From positions 82,663 to 146,662 of the forward strand of contig NZ_JAGSOY010000006.1 of NCBI RefSeq assembly GCF_018837975.1: DNA of 64,000 nt, read 5' to 3'. Shown here in pieces: positions 1-8,352 of this stretch. Below the pieces are notes generated by a model. The model had not been told where the DNA came from and searched no databases. It worked only from the letters and a program-made list of their open reading frames with translations. Each line of letters begins with the position of its first letter. Position 1 is the first letter of the stretch. The position numbers and the translations under genes are program-made. The stretch comes from Zooshikella harenae. Its GTDB lineage: Bacteria > Pseudomonadota > Gammaproteobacteria > Pseudomonadales > Zooshikellaceae.

Positions 1-95
1 GCAGGTTTCCTGTTTTAGCTTGGATACAATTCAGAAGCTGAATTATTTATTAATAGGCTTATGTCGGATGAGTGTGAAGTCCAAGGAGTTGGTTT

Positions 96-536
96 ATGGC
101 ATCATCTTTTGAAATTGCTTCAATGCCTGTGGTCATAGATGCAACTGTAGAATGGGGGCAGATGGATGCATTAGGGCATGTGAATAACACAACTTATTTT
201 CATTATTTTGAAAATGTACGCATAGCCTATTTTGAGCGCTTGATGCAGGGTAATTTACTGGATTCACAACACCTTGTGCCTGTTTTGGCTGAGACCTCTT
301 GTCGTTTTAAAATGCCTCTGGTTTATCCAGATAAATTGGCGATAGGCGCGAAAGTAACGGAAATACTCACTGATCGAATAAAAATGCAGTATGTTGTTTT
401 TAGTCAAAAGGCACAGCGAATTGCAGCAGAAGGAATTGGGACTGTGGTGTGTTTTGATGTGTCAAAGCACACCAAAACTGCATTGCCTGATCATGTTACT
501 GAGGCTATTCGTAAACTAGAAGGGAGTCAGGTTTGA
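96..536 (+). CDS. acyl-CoA thioesterase, 4-hydroxybenzoyl-CoA thioesterase family
   Basis: A 146-residue single hotdog-fold protein, the usual size for the YbgC/4HBT thioesterases that hydrolyse acyl-CoA in the cytoplasm. The N-terminal stretch WGQMDALGHVNN (about residues 20-31) matches the family's active-site region, with its catalytic Asp followed by the GHVNN turn; the FENVR helix segment follows. The ATG at 96 is preceded by AAGGAG at 83-88, a well-placed ribosome binding site. The stop overlaps the start of the next gene, so the two are probably translated together. The substrate cannot be told from sequence. Confidence 0.85.
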   Translation: MASSFEIASMPVVIDATVEWGQMDALGHVNNTTYFHYFENVRIAYFERLMQGNLLDSQHLVPVLAETSCRFKMPLVYPDKLAIGAKVTEILTDRIKMQYVVFSQKAQRIAAEGIGTVVCFDVSKHTKTALPDHVTEAIRKLEGSQV

Positions 537-1597
537 GCGAAAGCATGCTGATTGATCAACATGAATCTGTAGAGCAGTTCCCTGATGCAAAGCTAATCCA
601 ACAAAATGGTCAGCCTCGATTTGGGATTATAGATTACCCAATTTCTGAAATAAATTATCGTGATTGCCGTTTGTTGACGCCAATGGGGAAGGTTGCATCG
701 CGTTGGCAACGTTGGTTTGGTTTTAATGCTTTTCAATATTACGGAATTATTTCACCTGAAATTGTTTTAGGTTGTGCATTGGTCGATACCAAACTGGTGG
801 GGTTGGCATTTTGTTATTTATATCACCCACCTTCTAAGCAAAGGTGGGCATTAACATTTCATGATTTACTGAGCCAGAACTGTCACTTGAGTTTAAGCCC
901 GGATGAAGGTGGCAGCTATTTTAAGCGTGGTAACCGGGTTATTGTCATGAAATATGATCGGTTAACACGAACGAAATCACTTCGTATTGAGTTGCCCAAC
1001 CTGAATGTAAACTGTGTATTTGATGAAGCAATTCAACCTATGCAGCCATTACGTATTTGTACACGTTGTGGTCCAACTGGCTGGGTTTATGCGCAAAAAG
1101 TGGCTGGGTTGGCTGTTCAAGGTGAAATCCATTGTGAATGGGGTCACTTTGATTTATCCAAAGTAAAGGCATCTGCCCACCATGACTTTTCAGCTGGGTA
1201 TATGCGCCGAGAAACTTTTTGGAACTGGGCATGCTTAGGTGGAAGGTTGCATTCTGGCGAATGGCTGGGATTGAATTTATCTGCAGGTGTGAATGAAACG
1301 AGCTTTACTGAAAACTGTTATTGGTTGGATGGCCAGTTAGGAAAAATAGATCATATTCACTTTGACTATCATGTGGATGATATCTATTTGCCTTGGCACA
1401 TCACATCTTATGATAAGTCTCTTAATTTAACGTTTACGCCTCTTGGTGCGCACCGTGAATGTTTAAATTTATGGTTAATGGCGACCAATTTTCATCAACT
1501 CTATGGCTATTTTTCAGGGACGATAGAGACTGGACAGCAAACAATTCAAGTAGATAATATTTTAGGATTTGTTGAAGAGCATTATGCCAAGTGGTAG
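533..1597 (+). CDS. DUF2804 family protein
   Basis: A 354-residue protein I assign to DUF2804, a family of bacterial proteins without a known reaction. The sequence is rich in Trp, Tyr and His, has no signal peptide or membrane segment, and has recurring beta-strand-like stretches (for example the FHDLLSQN and FDYHVDDIYLPWH regions). I chose the TTG at 533 because AGGGAG at 521-526 lies six bases upstream and the TTG overlaps the TGA of the preceding thioesterase, which indicates coupled translation. An ATG at 545 is the alternative start. The link with the thioesterase hints at a lipid-related role, but that is only context. Confidence 0.75.
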   Translation: MSESMLIDQHESVEQFPDAKLIQQNGQPRFGIIDYPISEINYRDCRLLTPMGKVASRWQRWFGFNAFQYYGIISPEIVLGCALVDTKLVGLAFCYLYHPPSKQRWALTFHDLLSQNCHLSLSPDEGGSYFKRGNRVIVMKYDRLTRTKSLRIELPNLNVNCVFDEAIQPMQPLRICTRCGPTGWVYAQKVAGLAVQGEIHCEWGHFDLSKVKASAHHDFSAGYMRRETFWNWACLGGRLHSGEWLGLNLSAGVNETSFTENCYWLDGQLGKIDHIHFDYHVDDIYLPWHITSYDKSLNLTFTPLGAHRECLNLWLMATNFHQLYGYFSGTIETGQQTIQVDNILGFVEEHYAKW

Positions 1598-1632
1598 GAG
1601 TGTGGTAAGCCTATGGAATAAGGGTGCTTTGA

Positions 1633-2283
1633 ATGAAAGTAAAAGTCCCACGCTATAGTTTTGCCTCGCTTTTAGTTGCACTTATTTTAGTGGGTATTAT
1701 CTTTCCTTTAATTCCTGAGCTTATTACCCGTAGCGTTATGTTGAAAGCCAGTTTAACTTTGTTACTGGTCTGCTCTATTTATGTTTTTAGTCATGATCGA
1801 CGGACATTAATTTCAACACTGATTTTAGCGATTCCTACAGCTCTTACTGGCTGGATATCTGTAAGCAGGGGAACACCAACCTTTGCAATGCTGGACACTT
1901 TTTTGTACATCATTTTTTTTGCGTACATTATTATTCGTATTATTAAACTGGTATTTGCTAACACGGTTATTACGCGTGATACGCTTTATGGTGCTATGTG
2001 TGTTTACCTGTTGTTTGGTATTTGGTGGGCGTTATGCTACAGCTTCATTGAGTTGGTTCATCCAGATTCATTCCATGGCATTAATGCTGTGGATGGTTAT
2101 GATGTGTGGGGTTTTATCTATTTTAGTTATGTTTCTTTAACCACGTTAGGGCTTGGTGATATGGTACCCATTACCCGAGCAGCGCAGTCATTGACTGCAC
2201 TGGAAGCTGTTGTTGGGCAGTTTTATTTAGCGGTTTCTGTTGCCAGGCTGGTGGGAATGCATATTTCTCAAAAAATCGCTTAA
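1633..2283 (+). CDS. two-pore-helix potassium channel family membrane protein
   Basis: A 216-residue inner-membrane protein with several hydrophobic segments. Four or so lie in the first 110 residues; then comes a segment around 120-140 and a pore loop reading SLTTLGLGDMVP (about 168-179), followed by a final helix. The pore loop aligns with the ion-channel (Ion_trans_2/KcsA-like) selectivity filter TVGYGD, but with TLGLGD, so the Tyr is replaced by Leu. It lacks any visible RCK/TrkA-N regulatory domain. It converges with the methyltransferase on the other strand, overlapping by four bases. K+ selectivity is inferred from the family and is uncertain because of the altered filter. Confidence 0.75.
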   Translation: MKVKVPRYSFASLLVALILVGIIFPLIPELITRSVMLKASLTLLLVCSIYVFSHDRRTLISTLILAIPTALTGWISVSRGTPTFAMLDTFLYIIFFAYIIIRIIKLVFANTVITRDTLYGAMCVYLLFGIWWALCYSFIELVHPDSFHGINAVDGYDVWGFIYFSYVSLTTLGLGDMVPITRAAQSLTALEAVVGQFYLAVSVARLVGMHISQKIA

Positions 2284-2921
2284 CACTTTCGTATGATATT
2301 GACGCCATCGCGAATGCTAAGTAAGACATTTTCAAGTGTTTCGCTTTCAGCAACATAACGGTTTAACTCAGCAACAGCCTGGTCTCTCTCATCATTAGGT
2401 GTCAGTACATTTCCCTGCCACAGTGCATTGTCAACAATAATGAGTCCTCCTGACCTAACAAGCGGTAGTGTTGAATGCAAGTAATGGGTGTAGTTTTTTT
2501 TGTCAGCATCAATAAACACTAAGTCAAAAGTCATCTCAACCAGGGATGATATGGTATCCAAAGCTTTACCAAAGCGAATATCAATTTTATGGCCATGAGG
2601 CGATTGCTCAAAAAACTGCTTAGCGAACTCAATTGCTCGAGGGTTTGTTTCACAACAAATGATTTTACCTTCTTCAGGTAATGCTTCTGCCATTGATAAT
2701 GCTGAGTAGCCAGTGAACATACCAATTTCAAGAATCGTCTTGGTTTGACTAATGCTGACAATCAGTTTTAATAGGCGCCCTACCTGTCTACCCGATAACT
2801 TGACGGGATAGCCCATATTTTGGTTGGTTTCGTCAATAAGGGAGAGGAGCAAGTCTGACTCTTTTGTGGTGTGTTGGTGGCAATAATCTTCTATATCAGG
2901 GTTAACAAGATAGTCCAGCAT
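2280..2921 (-). CDS. class I SAM-dependent O-methyltransferase
   Basis: A 213-residue protein of the caffeoyl-CoA/catechol O-methyltransferase type. The SAM-binding motif I is ILEIGMFTGYSAL (about residues 66-78), followed by the acidic motif II (CCETNP) and the metal-binding region VFIDADKKNY (about 135-144), where the Asp residues normally coordinate a divalent cation. The C-terminal IIVDNALWQG segment is also typical of the family. It would transfer a methyl group from SAM to a small hydroxylated molecule; the acceptor is unknown. It stands alone on the minus strand between genes on the other strand. Confidence 0.85.
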   Translation of the reverse strand: MLDYLVNPDIEDYCHQHTTKESDLLLSLIDETNQNMGYPVKLSGRQVGRLLKLIVSISQTKTILEIGMFTGYSALSMAEALPEEGKIICCETNPRAIEFAKQFFEQSPHGHKIDIRFGKALDTISSLVEMTFDLVFIDADKKNYTHYLHSTLPLVRSGGLIIVDNALWQGNVLTPNDERDQAVAELNRYVAESETLENVLLSIRDGVNIIRKC

Positions 2922-3112
2922 AATAATGATCGTGTAAAAAGAAGTAATGATGGCCGGCTAGTTTAACGTGTCCATTCTTGAATAGCTATTTGCTTCAGCA
3001 GGAATAAAACGATTGAATGCTAAAGAGTGTATAGCTGGCTTTTTGGCCAGAATAACTATTAATAATAATGCAGTGTAATCGATGATTACGTTTGGATTAG
3101 TTTGAGGTTATT

Positions 3113-3391
3113 ATGATGAAGAAGCCATTAGTAACGATTGAGTACTGTTGTCAGTGTCAGTGGTTGTTTAGAGCGGCTTGGTTGGCTCAGGAGCTTTTAA
3201 ACACATTTGCTGAGGATCTTGCAGGCGTTACCCTTAAGCCTACGCACGGCGGCCGGTTTTATATCTATGCAGATGATGTTTTGCTCTGGGAGCGTAAGCG
3301 TGATGGAGGCTTTCCTGAGGCAAAAATACTCAAACAACGCTTACGCAATTATTTTCAGCCAGATAGAGACTTAGGCCATATCGATAGTTAA
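3113..3391 (+). CDS. SelT/SelW/SelH (Rdx) family thioredoxin-like protein
   Basis: A 92-residue protein with the Rdx family pattern. It has an N-terminal beta strand, a CxxC motif (CCQCQW, about residues 12-17) where the animal orthologue carries Cys-x-x-Sec, a helix, and then GGRFYIY and the conserved GGFPEAKILKQRLR region. It is expected to be a small thiol-redox protein in the cytoplasm. Two ATGs are adjacent (3113 and 3116); either may start it. Here the second redox residue is Cys, so no selenocysteine machinery is needed. The partner protein is unknown. Its 3' end overlaps the minus-strand SH3 gene by four bases. Confidence 0.85.
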   Translation: MMKKPLVTIEYCCQCQWLFRAAWLAQELLNTFAEDLAGVTLKPTHGGRFYIYADDVLLWERKRDGGFPEAKILKQRLRNYFQPDRDLGHIDS

Positions 3392-4062
3392 AGCCATTCA
3401 CTTTGTTTACGACGTAGTCTAATTCGAGGCAAAACTAAGCCTAAAGTGATGCCAAGAATCATAGTACCTGCCCCATACAAGAACCACTTTAAGTAGGCCA
3501 TTTGGGATAGCTCACTATTTTCCGCTTGTAAGATATTGATTTGTTCAGTGAGCTGAGTGTGAGTATTGCTGAGCGTTTTATTTCGAGCCACAATTTGCTG
3601 TGTATTTTTTGTCATTGTTTCAAGTGTTTGAAGGCGCTTCTGAATGGTTTGTTTCTCTTTTTTTAGTTGGTCATTCAAGGATAAGATATCTTGGTGCTCA
3701 TTTTTATAATCAGTAATAAGCTTTTCTAACCTGGTTTTTTCCGCAGTTAGGGAAGACATGTCACTTTGTAACTCCTCAAGCTGAATTTTGGCAACAGGTT
3801 CTTCAACCAGGTATTGGTTTTCAATATATCCTTCTAAACCTGAAGGTGTTTTAACTAAGCTGTAACCTTTTTCGAGGTCATAGGCGAGAATCTCAAGTTG
3901 AGTACCTGTTTTAAGACCTGAATGGACAATACGGTAGCTACTGGCTGGACCTGCACGGAGGGGGACATAGATTTCATCACCGACGTATCCAATACGGGCA
4001 GCTTGAGCAGATGAGGAAAGTAAAAAAAAGACTGCAATAAAAAAGGTCACAATGCTTCGCAT
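3388..4062 (-). CDS. SH3-domain, coiled-coil, C-terminally anchored envelope protein (TIGR04211-like)
   Basis: A 224-residue protein with an N-terminal signal peptide ending around SSSAQAA, and a bacterial SH3 domain (about residues 30-90, with VPLRAGPASSY and GLEGYIENQYL). A long coiled coil follows (about 95-185, heptad-like with many Gln, Glu and Lys), then a single hydrophobic helix (about 190-212) and a basic tail RIRLRRKQ. This domain order is that of the E. coli YgiM/TIGR04211 family. I start it at the ATG at 4062, which has GGGAG upstream; an in-frame TTG nine bases earlier leaves no room for a ribosome binding site. It probably sits in the inner membrane with SH3 and coiled coil in the periplasm. 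Function unknown. Confidence 0.8.
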   Translation of the reverse strand: MRSIVTFFIAVFFLLSSSAQAARIGYVGDEIYVPLRAGPASSYRIVHSGLKTGTQLEILAYDLEKGYSLVKTPSGLEGYIENQYLVEEPVAKIQLEELQSDMSSLTAEKTRLEKLITDYKNEHQDILSLNDQLKKEKQTIQKRLQTLETMTKNTQQIVARNKTLSNTHTQLTEQINILQAENSELSQMAYLKWFLYGAGTMILGITLGLVLPRIRLRRKQSEWL

Positions 4063-4282
4063 TCGGCCCAACTCCCTGTCTCAGCAAAAATACGTAGTTT
4101 TTTGTGTTGTTCAGAAAAAGTTATTCAGCTTTAAATGTGTTAGCAAAATATAGTCAACGCTATTTTTTCATTGAACAAACAAAGGAAAGATTAAGAGAAT
4201 AACACAAATTTTTTATGAACTTGAACGGATAAAAACGATATTACATCGCTGGGGCAGTAAGCCTGACCTTTTACTTAGAATT

Positions 4283-4304
4283 ATTGGCGTCTTAGTCCGC
4301 CAAT
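4283..4304 (-). terminator. possible terminator after yciB-yciI
   Basis: Seven-base perfect inverted repeat ATTGGCG / CGCCAAT with an eight-base loop, placed 30 bases downstream of the yciI stop on the minus strand. There is no clear U tract, so it may only be a weak stop or an RNA 3'-end stabiliser. Confidence 0.35.
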
Positions 4305-4334
4305 CTGAGTGGGGCAGGCAAAGCGAGAAAACTA

Positions 4335-4634
4335 TTACGGGAAAACTTTCTTGAAAGGTTTTACCGTTGTTTGAGCGTACACACCTGCTTTTATGTAGGG
4401 GTCATCATTTGCCCAACTTTTAGCATCCTCTAATGAGCCAAATTCAGCAATTATGACGCTTCCAGTAAAACCAGCTTCTCCAGGGTCACTACTATCGATA
4501 GCTGGTGTAGGGCCTGCTATCACCAGCCTGCCTTCCTCTTTAAGTTGTTCTAGTCGAGCAAGGTGTTGTGGACGTACCTGCTGACGAAGGGGCAGACTAT
4601 TTGGGACATCTTCAGCAATTATGATATATAGCAT
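4335..4634 (-). CDS. yciI: YciI family protein
   Basis: A 99-residue ferredoxin-like alpha/beta-barrel protein. It starts [17 protein letters not shown], the family's typical opening, and contains [22 protein letters not shown] (residues about 22-43), where the His and the later Asp ([10 protein letters not shown]) form the putative active site. The C-terminal part [20 protein letters not shown] is also diagnostic. The biochemical role of YciI proteins is not settled. It lies nine bases downstream of yciB on the same strand, the order found in enterobacteria and pseudomonads, so the two genes form an operon. Confidence 0.9.
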   Translation of the reverse strand: MLYIIIAEDVPNSLPLRQQVRPQHLARLEQLKEEGRLVIAGPTPAIDSSDPGEAGFTGSVIIAEFGSLEDAKSWANDDPYIKAGVYAQTTVKPFKKVFP

Positions 4635-4643
4635 AAGGTTCTG

Positions 4644-5240
4644 TTATTCTTGGTCTTCGTTGATTATTGCAGGCTCAGTTTTTTGCTCAGAATCCATATA
4701 GCGAGATAGTGGCATAATCAACGCAATCATAAAAACTAGCGTGATGCCTGTTAAGCCAAATAATTTAAAGTTGACCCAAGCTGACTCACTGAACTGGTAA
4801 GCAACATAAAGGTTGGCGACGCCAATTGCCGCTAGAAACCCAAAAACGCTTAAATTTAGCCTATTCCAGGTAGTGGTTGGTACTGCTTGGAGTTGAACAT
4901 TTGAGCTTTTTAGCAACCCTTCAAGACTTCGCTGGGTAAGGTTTTTCTTTCCCCAAAACTGAGAAACAAGGACGGCCACACCCATTACCCAGTAGAGGAT
5001 AGTAGGCTTCCATTGTAAAAAGGCGGAGTTATCAAAAAGCAGTGTCATACCACCAAGTACTGCAAGCAACCCTGCTGAAATAAGATGAATACGTTCAATT
5101 TTGCGGTGACGAAACCAGCTATAAGCCATTTGCAGACCAGTTGCAGCCAGAATGCTGATGGTTGCCAGTAAAAAATCACCTGTAAGTTTGTATACCGTGA
5201 AAAAAATGATGATTGGGAGTAGATCAACAAAGAATTTCAT
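4644..5240 (-). CDS. yciB: inner membrane-spanning septation protein YciB/IspA
   Basis: A 198-residue integral membrane protein with about five hydrophobic helices, starting MKFFVDLLPIIIFFTVYKLTGDFLLAT. The family features include the basic loop WFRHRKIERIH, the segment MTLLFDNSAFLQWKPTILYW, and WNRLNLSVFGFLAAIGVANLYVAYQFSESAWVNFKLFG. It acts in the inner membrane and has been linked to septation and envelope integrity in enteric bacteria. Length and motif order are normal. It is the first gene of a two-gene unit with yciI. Confidence 0.92.
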   Translation of the reverse strand: MKFFVDLLPIIIFFTVYKLTGDFLLATISILAATGLQMAYSWFRHRKIERIHLISAGLLAVLGGMTLLFDNSAFLQWKPTILYWVMGVAVLVSQFWGKKNLTQRSLEGLLKSSNVQLQAVPTTTWNRLNLSVFGFLAAIGVANLYVAYQFSESAWVNFKLFGLTGITLVFMIALIMPLSRYMDSEQKTEPAIINEDQE

Positions 5241-5505
5241 TGCGTTTCTGTCACCCTGGGTAGTAAGTAAGCGTTTATAGTACTTTATTTTGTTGGCAAT
5301 CTAAATAAAAAGTCTTCCTACCATAATGGCAGGGGTCAGGCTGAGGGTATTGTTAAGTTGGTACTAAAGAGGTATTTCTGCTGTTATTTGAGTCCTTAGT
5401 GATTAGTTTAGTTCAATTGAGCGAGCTAGGGAGGCTTGATGACATTAACACACATCAATAAAAACTGTTACTATGAGCTGATGTAAGTAAAAATAGAGAG
5501 TTAAC

Positions 5506-6378
5506 GTGCTATACGATTTGCACACTCATACAACAGCCTCTGATGGCCTATTATCCCCTTTAGCTCTGATTGACCGCGCAAAAGCGCAACAAGTTGATGT
5601 GCTTGCCATAACTGATCATGACAGTGTGGCTGGTATTAACTGGTTGAATCATTCTTGTGGATCAGAATTACAATCACAACCTTTGGTTGTTATTCCTGGT
5701 ATTGAGTTTTCCTGCGTTTGGCGAGGGATCACATTACATGTATTGGGCTTAAATATTCATCTGCAAGCGCCAGGTTTGCAGCAAGCACTCGTTTTTCAGC
5801 ATCAGGCAAGGGAAGCTCGTGCTATCAAAATTGCAGAACGTTTAGCCAAAATAGGTGTTCATGACCCATTGGAGGGTGCATTAGAGGTTGTTCGAAAACA
5901 AACAGAAGGTATTTTTGCTGATCAAGAGTTACAACTAGGACGGCCCCATTTTGCGGAACATATGGTTCGTTCAGGCTTTGTGGAAACTCGTGATCAGGCA
6001 TTTAAGCGGTGGCTGGGGGCTGGCAAAATGGGCGATGTAAAAAGCCAGTGGCCAGATTTGCAGCAAGTTATCACTTGGATTAGTGAAGCAGACGGTCAAG
6101 CCGTATTGGCGCATCCTGCTCGATATAAATTGACTAATACTAAGCTACGTAGCCTGCTACAGCAGTTTAAAGCATATGGTGGCCACGGGATGGAAGTGGC
6201 TACTGCAGGTACTACCCCCGATCGCTTAGCGTATTTAGCCAAGTTAAGTTGTGATTATGAGTTACTGGCATCCTGTGGTAGCGACTTTCATGGGCCTGCG
6301 ACCCGCTGGGCTGATGTGGGCAAAGTACCTCCATTACCCAAACAGTGTCGACCAGTCTGGTCTGCCTGGTCGCTTTGA
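5506..6378 (+). CDS. PHP-domain phosphoesterase (YciV/RNase AM-like)
   Basis: A 290-residue member of the polymerase-and-histidinol-phosphatase family. Metal-binding motifs are visible in order: DLHTHTTASDG (residues 4-14), ITDHDSVAG (about 36-44), the Glu in GIEFSC, LAHPARY (about 202-208) and GSDFHG near 262-267. In E. coli the orthologue (YciV/TrpH) is a 5'-3' exonuclease acting on short RNA or 3',5'-nucleotide bisphosphates and maturing rRNA 5' ends. The start is GTG at 5506, preceded by AGAGAG. It heads a rightward set with yciO, scpA, scpB and rluB, a neighbourhood common in gammaproteobacteria. Confidence 0.88.
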   Translation: MLYDLHTHTTASDGLLSPLALIDRAKAQQVDVLAITDHDSVAGINWLNHSCGSELQSQPLVVIPGIEFSCVWRGITLHVLGLNIHLQAPGLQQALVFQHQAREARAIKIAERLAKIGVHDPLEGALEVVRKQTEGIFADQELQLGRPHFAEHMVRSGFVETRDQAFKRWLGAGKMGDVKSQWPDLQQVITWISEADGQAVLAHPARYKLTNTKLRSLLQQFKAYGGHGMEVATAGTTPDRLAYLAKLSCDYELLASCGSDFHGPATRWADVGKVPPLPKQCRPVWSAWSL

Positions 6379-6401
6379 ATATAAAACAGTAGGTAAATAC
6401 T

Positions 6402-7028
6402 GTGAGTCAATTTTTTCAAATTCATTGTGAAAATCCCCAGCAGCGTTTAATACGACAAGCTGCAGATATTATTCACCAAGGGGGGGTGGTCGTTTATCCA
6501 ACAGATTCTGCCTATGCGTTAGGTTGCCATATTGGAGATAAAAAAGCGGTTGATCGTATTCGTCGTATTCGAAACTTAGATGAACGCCATAATTTTACAT
6601 TGATGTGTCGTGACTTATCTGAACTTGCAATTTATGCACGTGTTGAGAATACAGCCTATCGTTTACTAAAAGCATATACACCAGGGCCTTATACGTTTAT
6701 TTTGCAGGCTACCCGCGAAGTCCCTCGTCGTTTAATGCATCCAAAACGGCGAACGATAGGTTTGCGTGTACCAGATTTTGCAATCACCCAGGCCCTGTTA
6801 GCTGATTTGGGAGAGCCTCTCATGAGCACGACTCTGATTATGCCTGGGGACGAATATCCACTCATCGATCCTTATGATATGCGTGATTTATTAGAGCATC
6901 AGGTTGACCTTATCATTGATGGCGGGTTTTGCGGAATGGAGCCTACAACTGTGATCAATATGGTTGATGAGGTGCCCAGTGTCATTCGAGAAGGCAAAGG
7001 AGATTCTGCACCTTTTTTACAGGCATAA
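6402..7028 (+). CDS. yciO: Sua5/YciO/YrdC family protein (L-threonylcarbamoyladenylate synthase-like)
   Basis: A 208-residue YrdC-fold protein. It shows GGVVVYPTDSAYALGCHIGDKKA (about residues 27-49), then RNLDERHNFTLMCRDLSELA and TPGPYTFILQA, which are the nucleotide-binding elements of the family. YrdC/Sua5 enzymes make threonylcarbamoyl-AMP for tRNA t6A. The YciO branch, to which the LDERHNFTLMCRDLSE pattern and the genomic position beside the PHP gene point, has only weak or uncertain activity of this kind. The start is GTG at 6402, 23 bases after the PHP gene. A true TsaC probably lies elsewhere in the genome. Confidence 0.85.
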   Translation: MSQFFQIHCENPQQRLIRQAADIIHQGGVVVYPTDSAYALGCHIGDKKAVDRIRRIRNLDERHNFTLMCRDLSELAIYARVENTAYRLLKAYTPGPYTFILQATREVPRRLMHPKRRTIGLRVPDFAITQALLADLGEPLMSTTLIMPGDEYPLIDPYDMRDLLEHQVDLIIDGGFCGMEPTTVINMVDEVPSVIREGKGDSAPFLQA

Positions 7029-7452
7029 AATTCTCTCTTTAGCATTTGGACATTTGGGTGAACTATTTTCTTCTAAGCTGATTATAGTGTGGTTATTTAT
7101 TGCTCCTTAATATTACCGTATGAAACATATGTATGGTCAGCTTTTCCTAGAAGCCAGATAAATGCTCAGTCTGGAACTTTTATCAAGATTTATTCAGATA
7201 TAGCCGCACAAAAATGGGTGCAGGATAGGTGTTGTTTTGCGAAAATAGACTGTTTAGACAACTGAAATGGTATTGCTATGGAGGTTGATTTCCTCTTTGT
7301 CAAAATAGTTGTTATCAATACATTAAAAAGTACCTGTGATGTTGATTGAGGTTTACGCTAGTCGAGTCAGCCTTTTGCAGGATTTGAGTAAGCCCAACCA
7401 CCTGAAAAAGCCCGTTTAACTATGTGCTTGCTCTATCGTTAGGAATGCATGA
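7029..7452 (+). other. 424-base gap before scpA, no gene seen
   Basis: I see no convincing coding region, tRNA or terminator hairpin here. The length suggests that scpA has its own promoter rather than being read only from yciO, but I could not pick out a clear -35/-10 pair. Confidence 0.4.
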
Positions 7453-8352
7453 ATGTCAGAACCAGTGCCTCAACCGGAAAATACTACCGTCAAAGATGCG
7501 GTGGATCACCGAACTGACTTGCTATCTGAAAGCCAGATCTATCAGCGTCGTTTTCGGCAAACACCTGAGCAGGCTGAGCTACCCTTTGCGATAGTGCAAG
7601 GTGAACCTGTCACAGAAATACCGCAGGATCTGTACATTCCTCCAGAAGCGCTGGAAGTCTTTCTTGAGGCTTTTGAAGGGCCTTTGGATTTACTCCTGTA
7701 TCTAATTCGACGACAGAATGTGGATGTTTTGGAAATATGTGTTGCAGATATTACACAGCAGTACATGGAGTATGTTGAACTAATGAAGGCTGTCCATTTT
7801 GAGCTGGCGGCAGAGTACTTGGTGATGGCTGCAATGTTGGCAGAAATTAAATCTCGTATGCTTTTACCAAGAATGAGTGAAGAAACTGAAGAGGAAGAGG
7901 ACGATCCTCGAGCAGAGCTAATAAGACGTTTATTGGAGTATGAAAGGTTTAAAAAAGCGGCTGAATCTATTGATGAAATGCCAAGGCAAGGGCGTGATAT
8001 TCATTTAGCAAGAGCATTACCACCACACATTGTGCATGATAAACCTCAGCCGGATGTGGACTTGAAAGAGGTATTGGTTGCATTTGCGGGTGTACTAAAG
8101 CGTGCAGAAATGTTTGAAAGTCATCAAGTGGAACAAGAAGCACTTTCGACCAGGGAACGCATGTCTCAAGTGTTGGGGGCTCTATCAGCTGACCATTTTA
8201 CGCCTTTTGTAGCACTTTTCTCACTTGAAGAAGGACGGTTAGGGGTTGTTGTGACATTCTTAGCTGTTTTGGAATTAATAAAAGAGTCCCTTATTGAGCT
8301 AGTTCAAACAGAGCCATTTGGGGCTATTCATGTAAAAGCACGAGCCTCATGA
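7453..8352 (+). CDS. scpA: segregation and condensation protein ScpA
   Basis: A 299-residue kleisin subunit of the SMC-ScpAB (condensin) complex. The diagnostic N-terminal SMC-binding part is EAFEGPLDLLLYLIRRQNVDVLEICVADITQQY (about residues 72-104), followed by AAEYLVMAAMLAEIKSRMLLP. The C-terminal winged-helix region includes LFSLEEGRLGVVVTFLAVLELIKESLIELVQ. The first 60 residues are a polar extension, as in many gammaproteobacterial ScpA proteins. The stop overlaps the scpB start by four bases (ATGA), so the two subunits are translationally coupled. Confidence 0.95.
   Translation: MSEPVPQPENTTVKDAVDHRTDLLSESQIYQRRFRQTPEQAELPFAIVQGEPVTEIPQDLYIPPEALEVFLEAFEGPLDLLLYLIRRQNVDVLEICVADITQQYMEYVELMKAVHFELAAEYLVMAAMLAEIKSRMLLPRMSEETEEEEDDPRAELIRRLLEYERFKKAAESIDEMPRQGRDIHLARALPPHIVHDKPQPDVDLKEVLVAFAGVLKRAEMFESHQVEQEALSTRERMSQVLGALSADHFTPFVALFSLEEGRLGVVVTFLAVLELIKESLIELVQTEPFGAIHVKARAS

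Noticed and set aside
2531..2761. Alternative open frame within the O-methyltransferase gene
   Set aside because: Shadow of the real gene in another frame; no protein signature.
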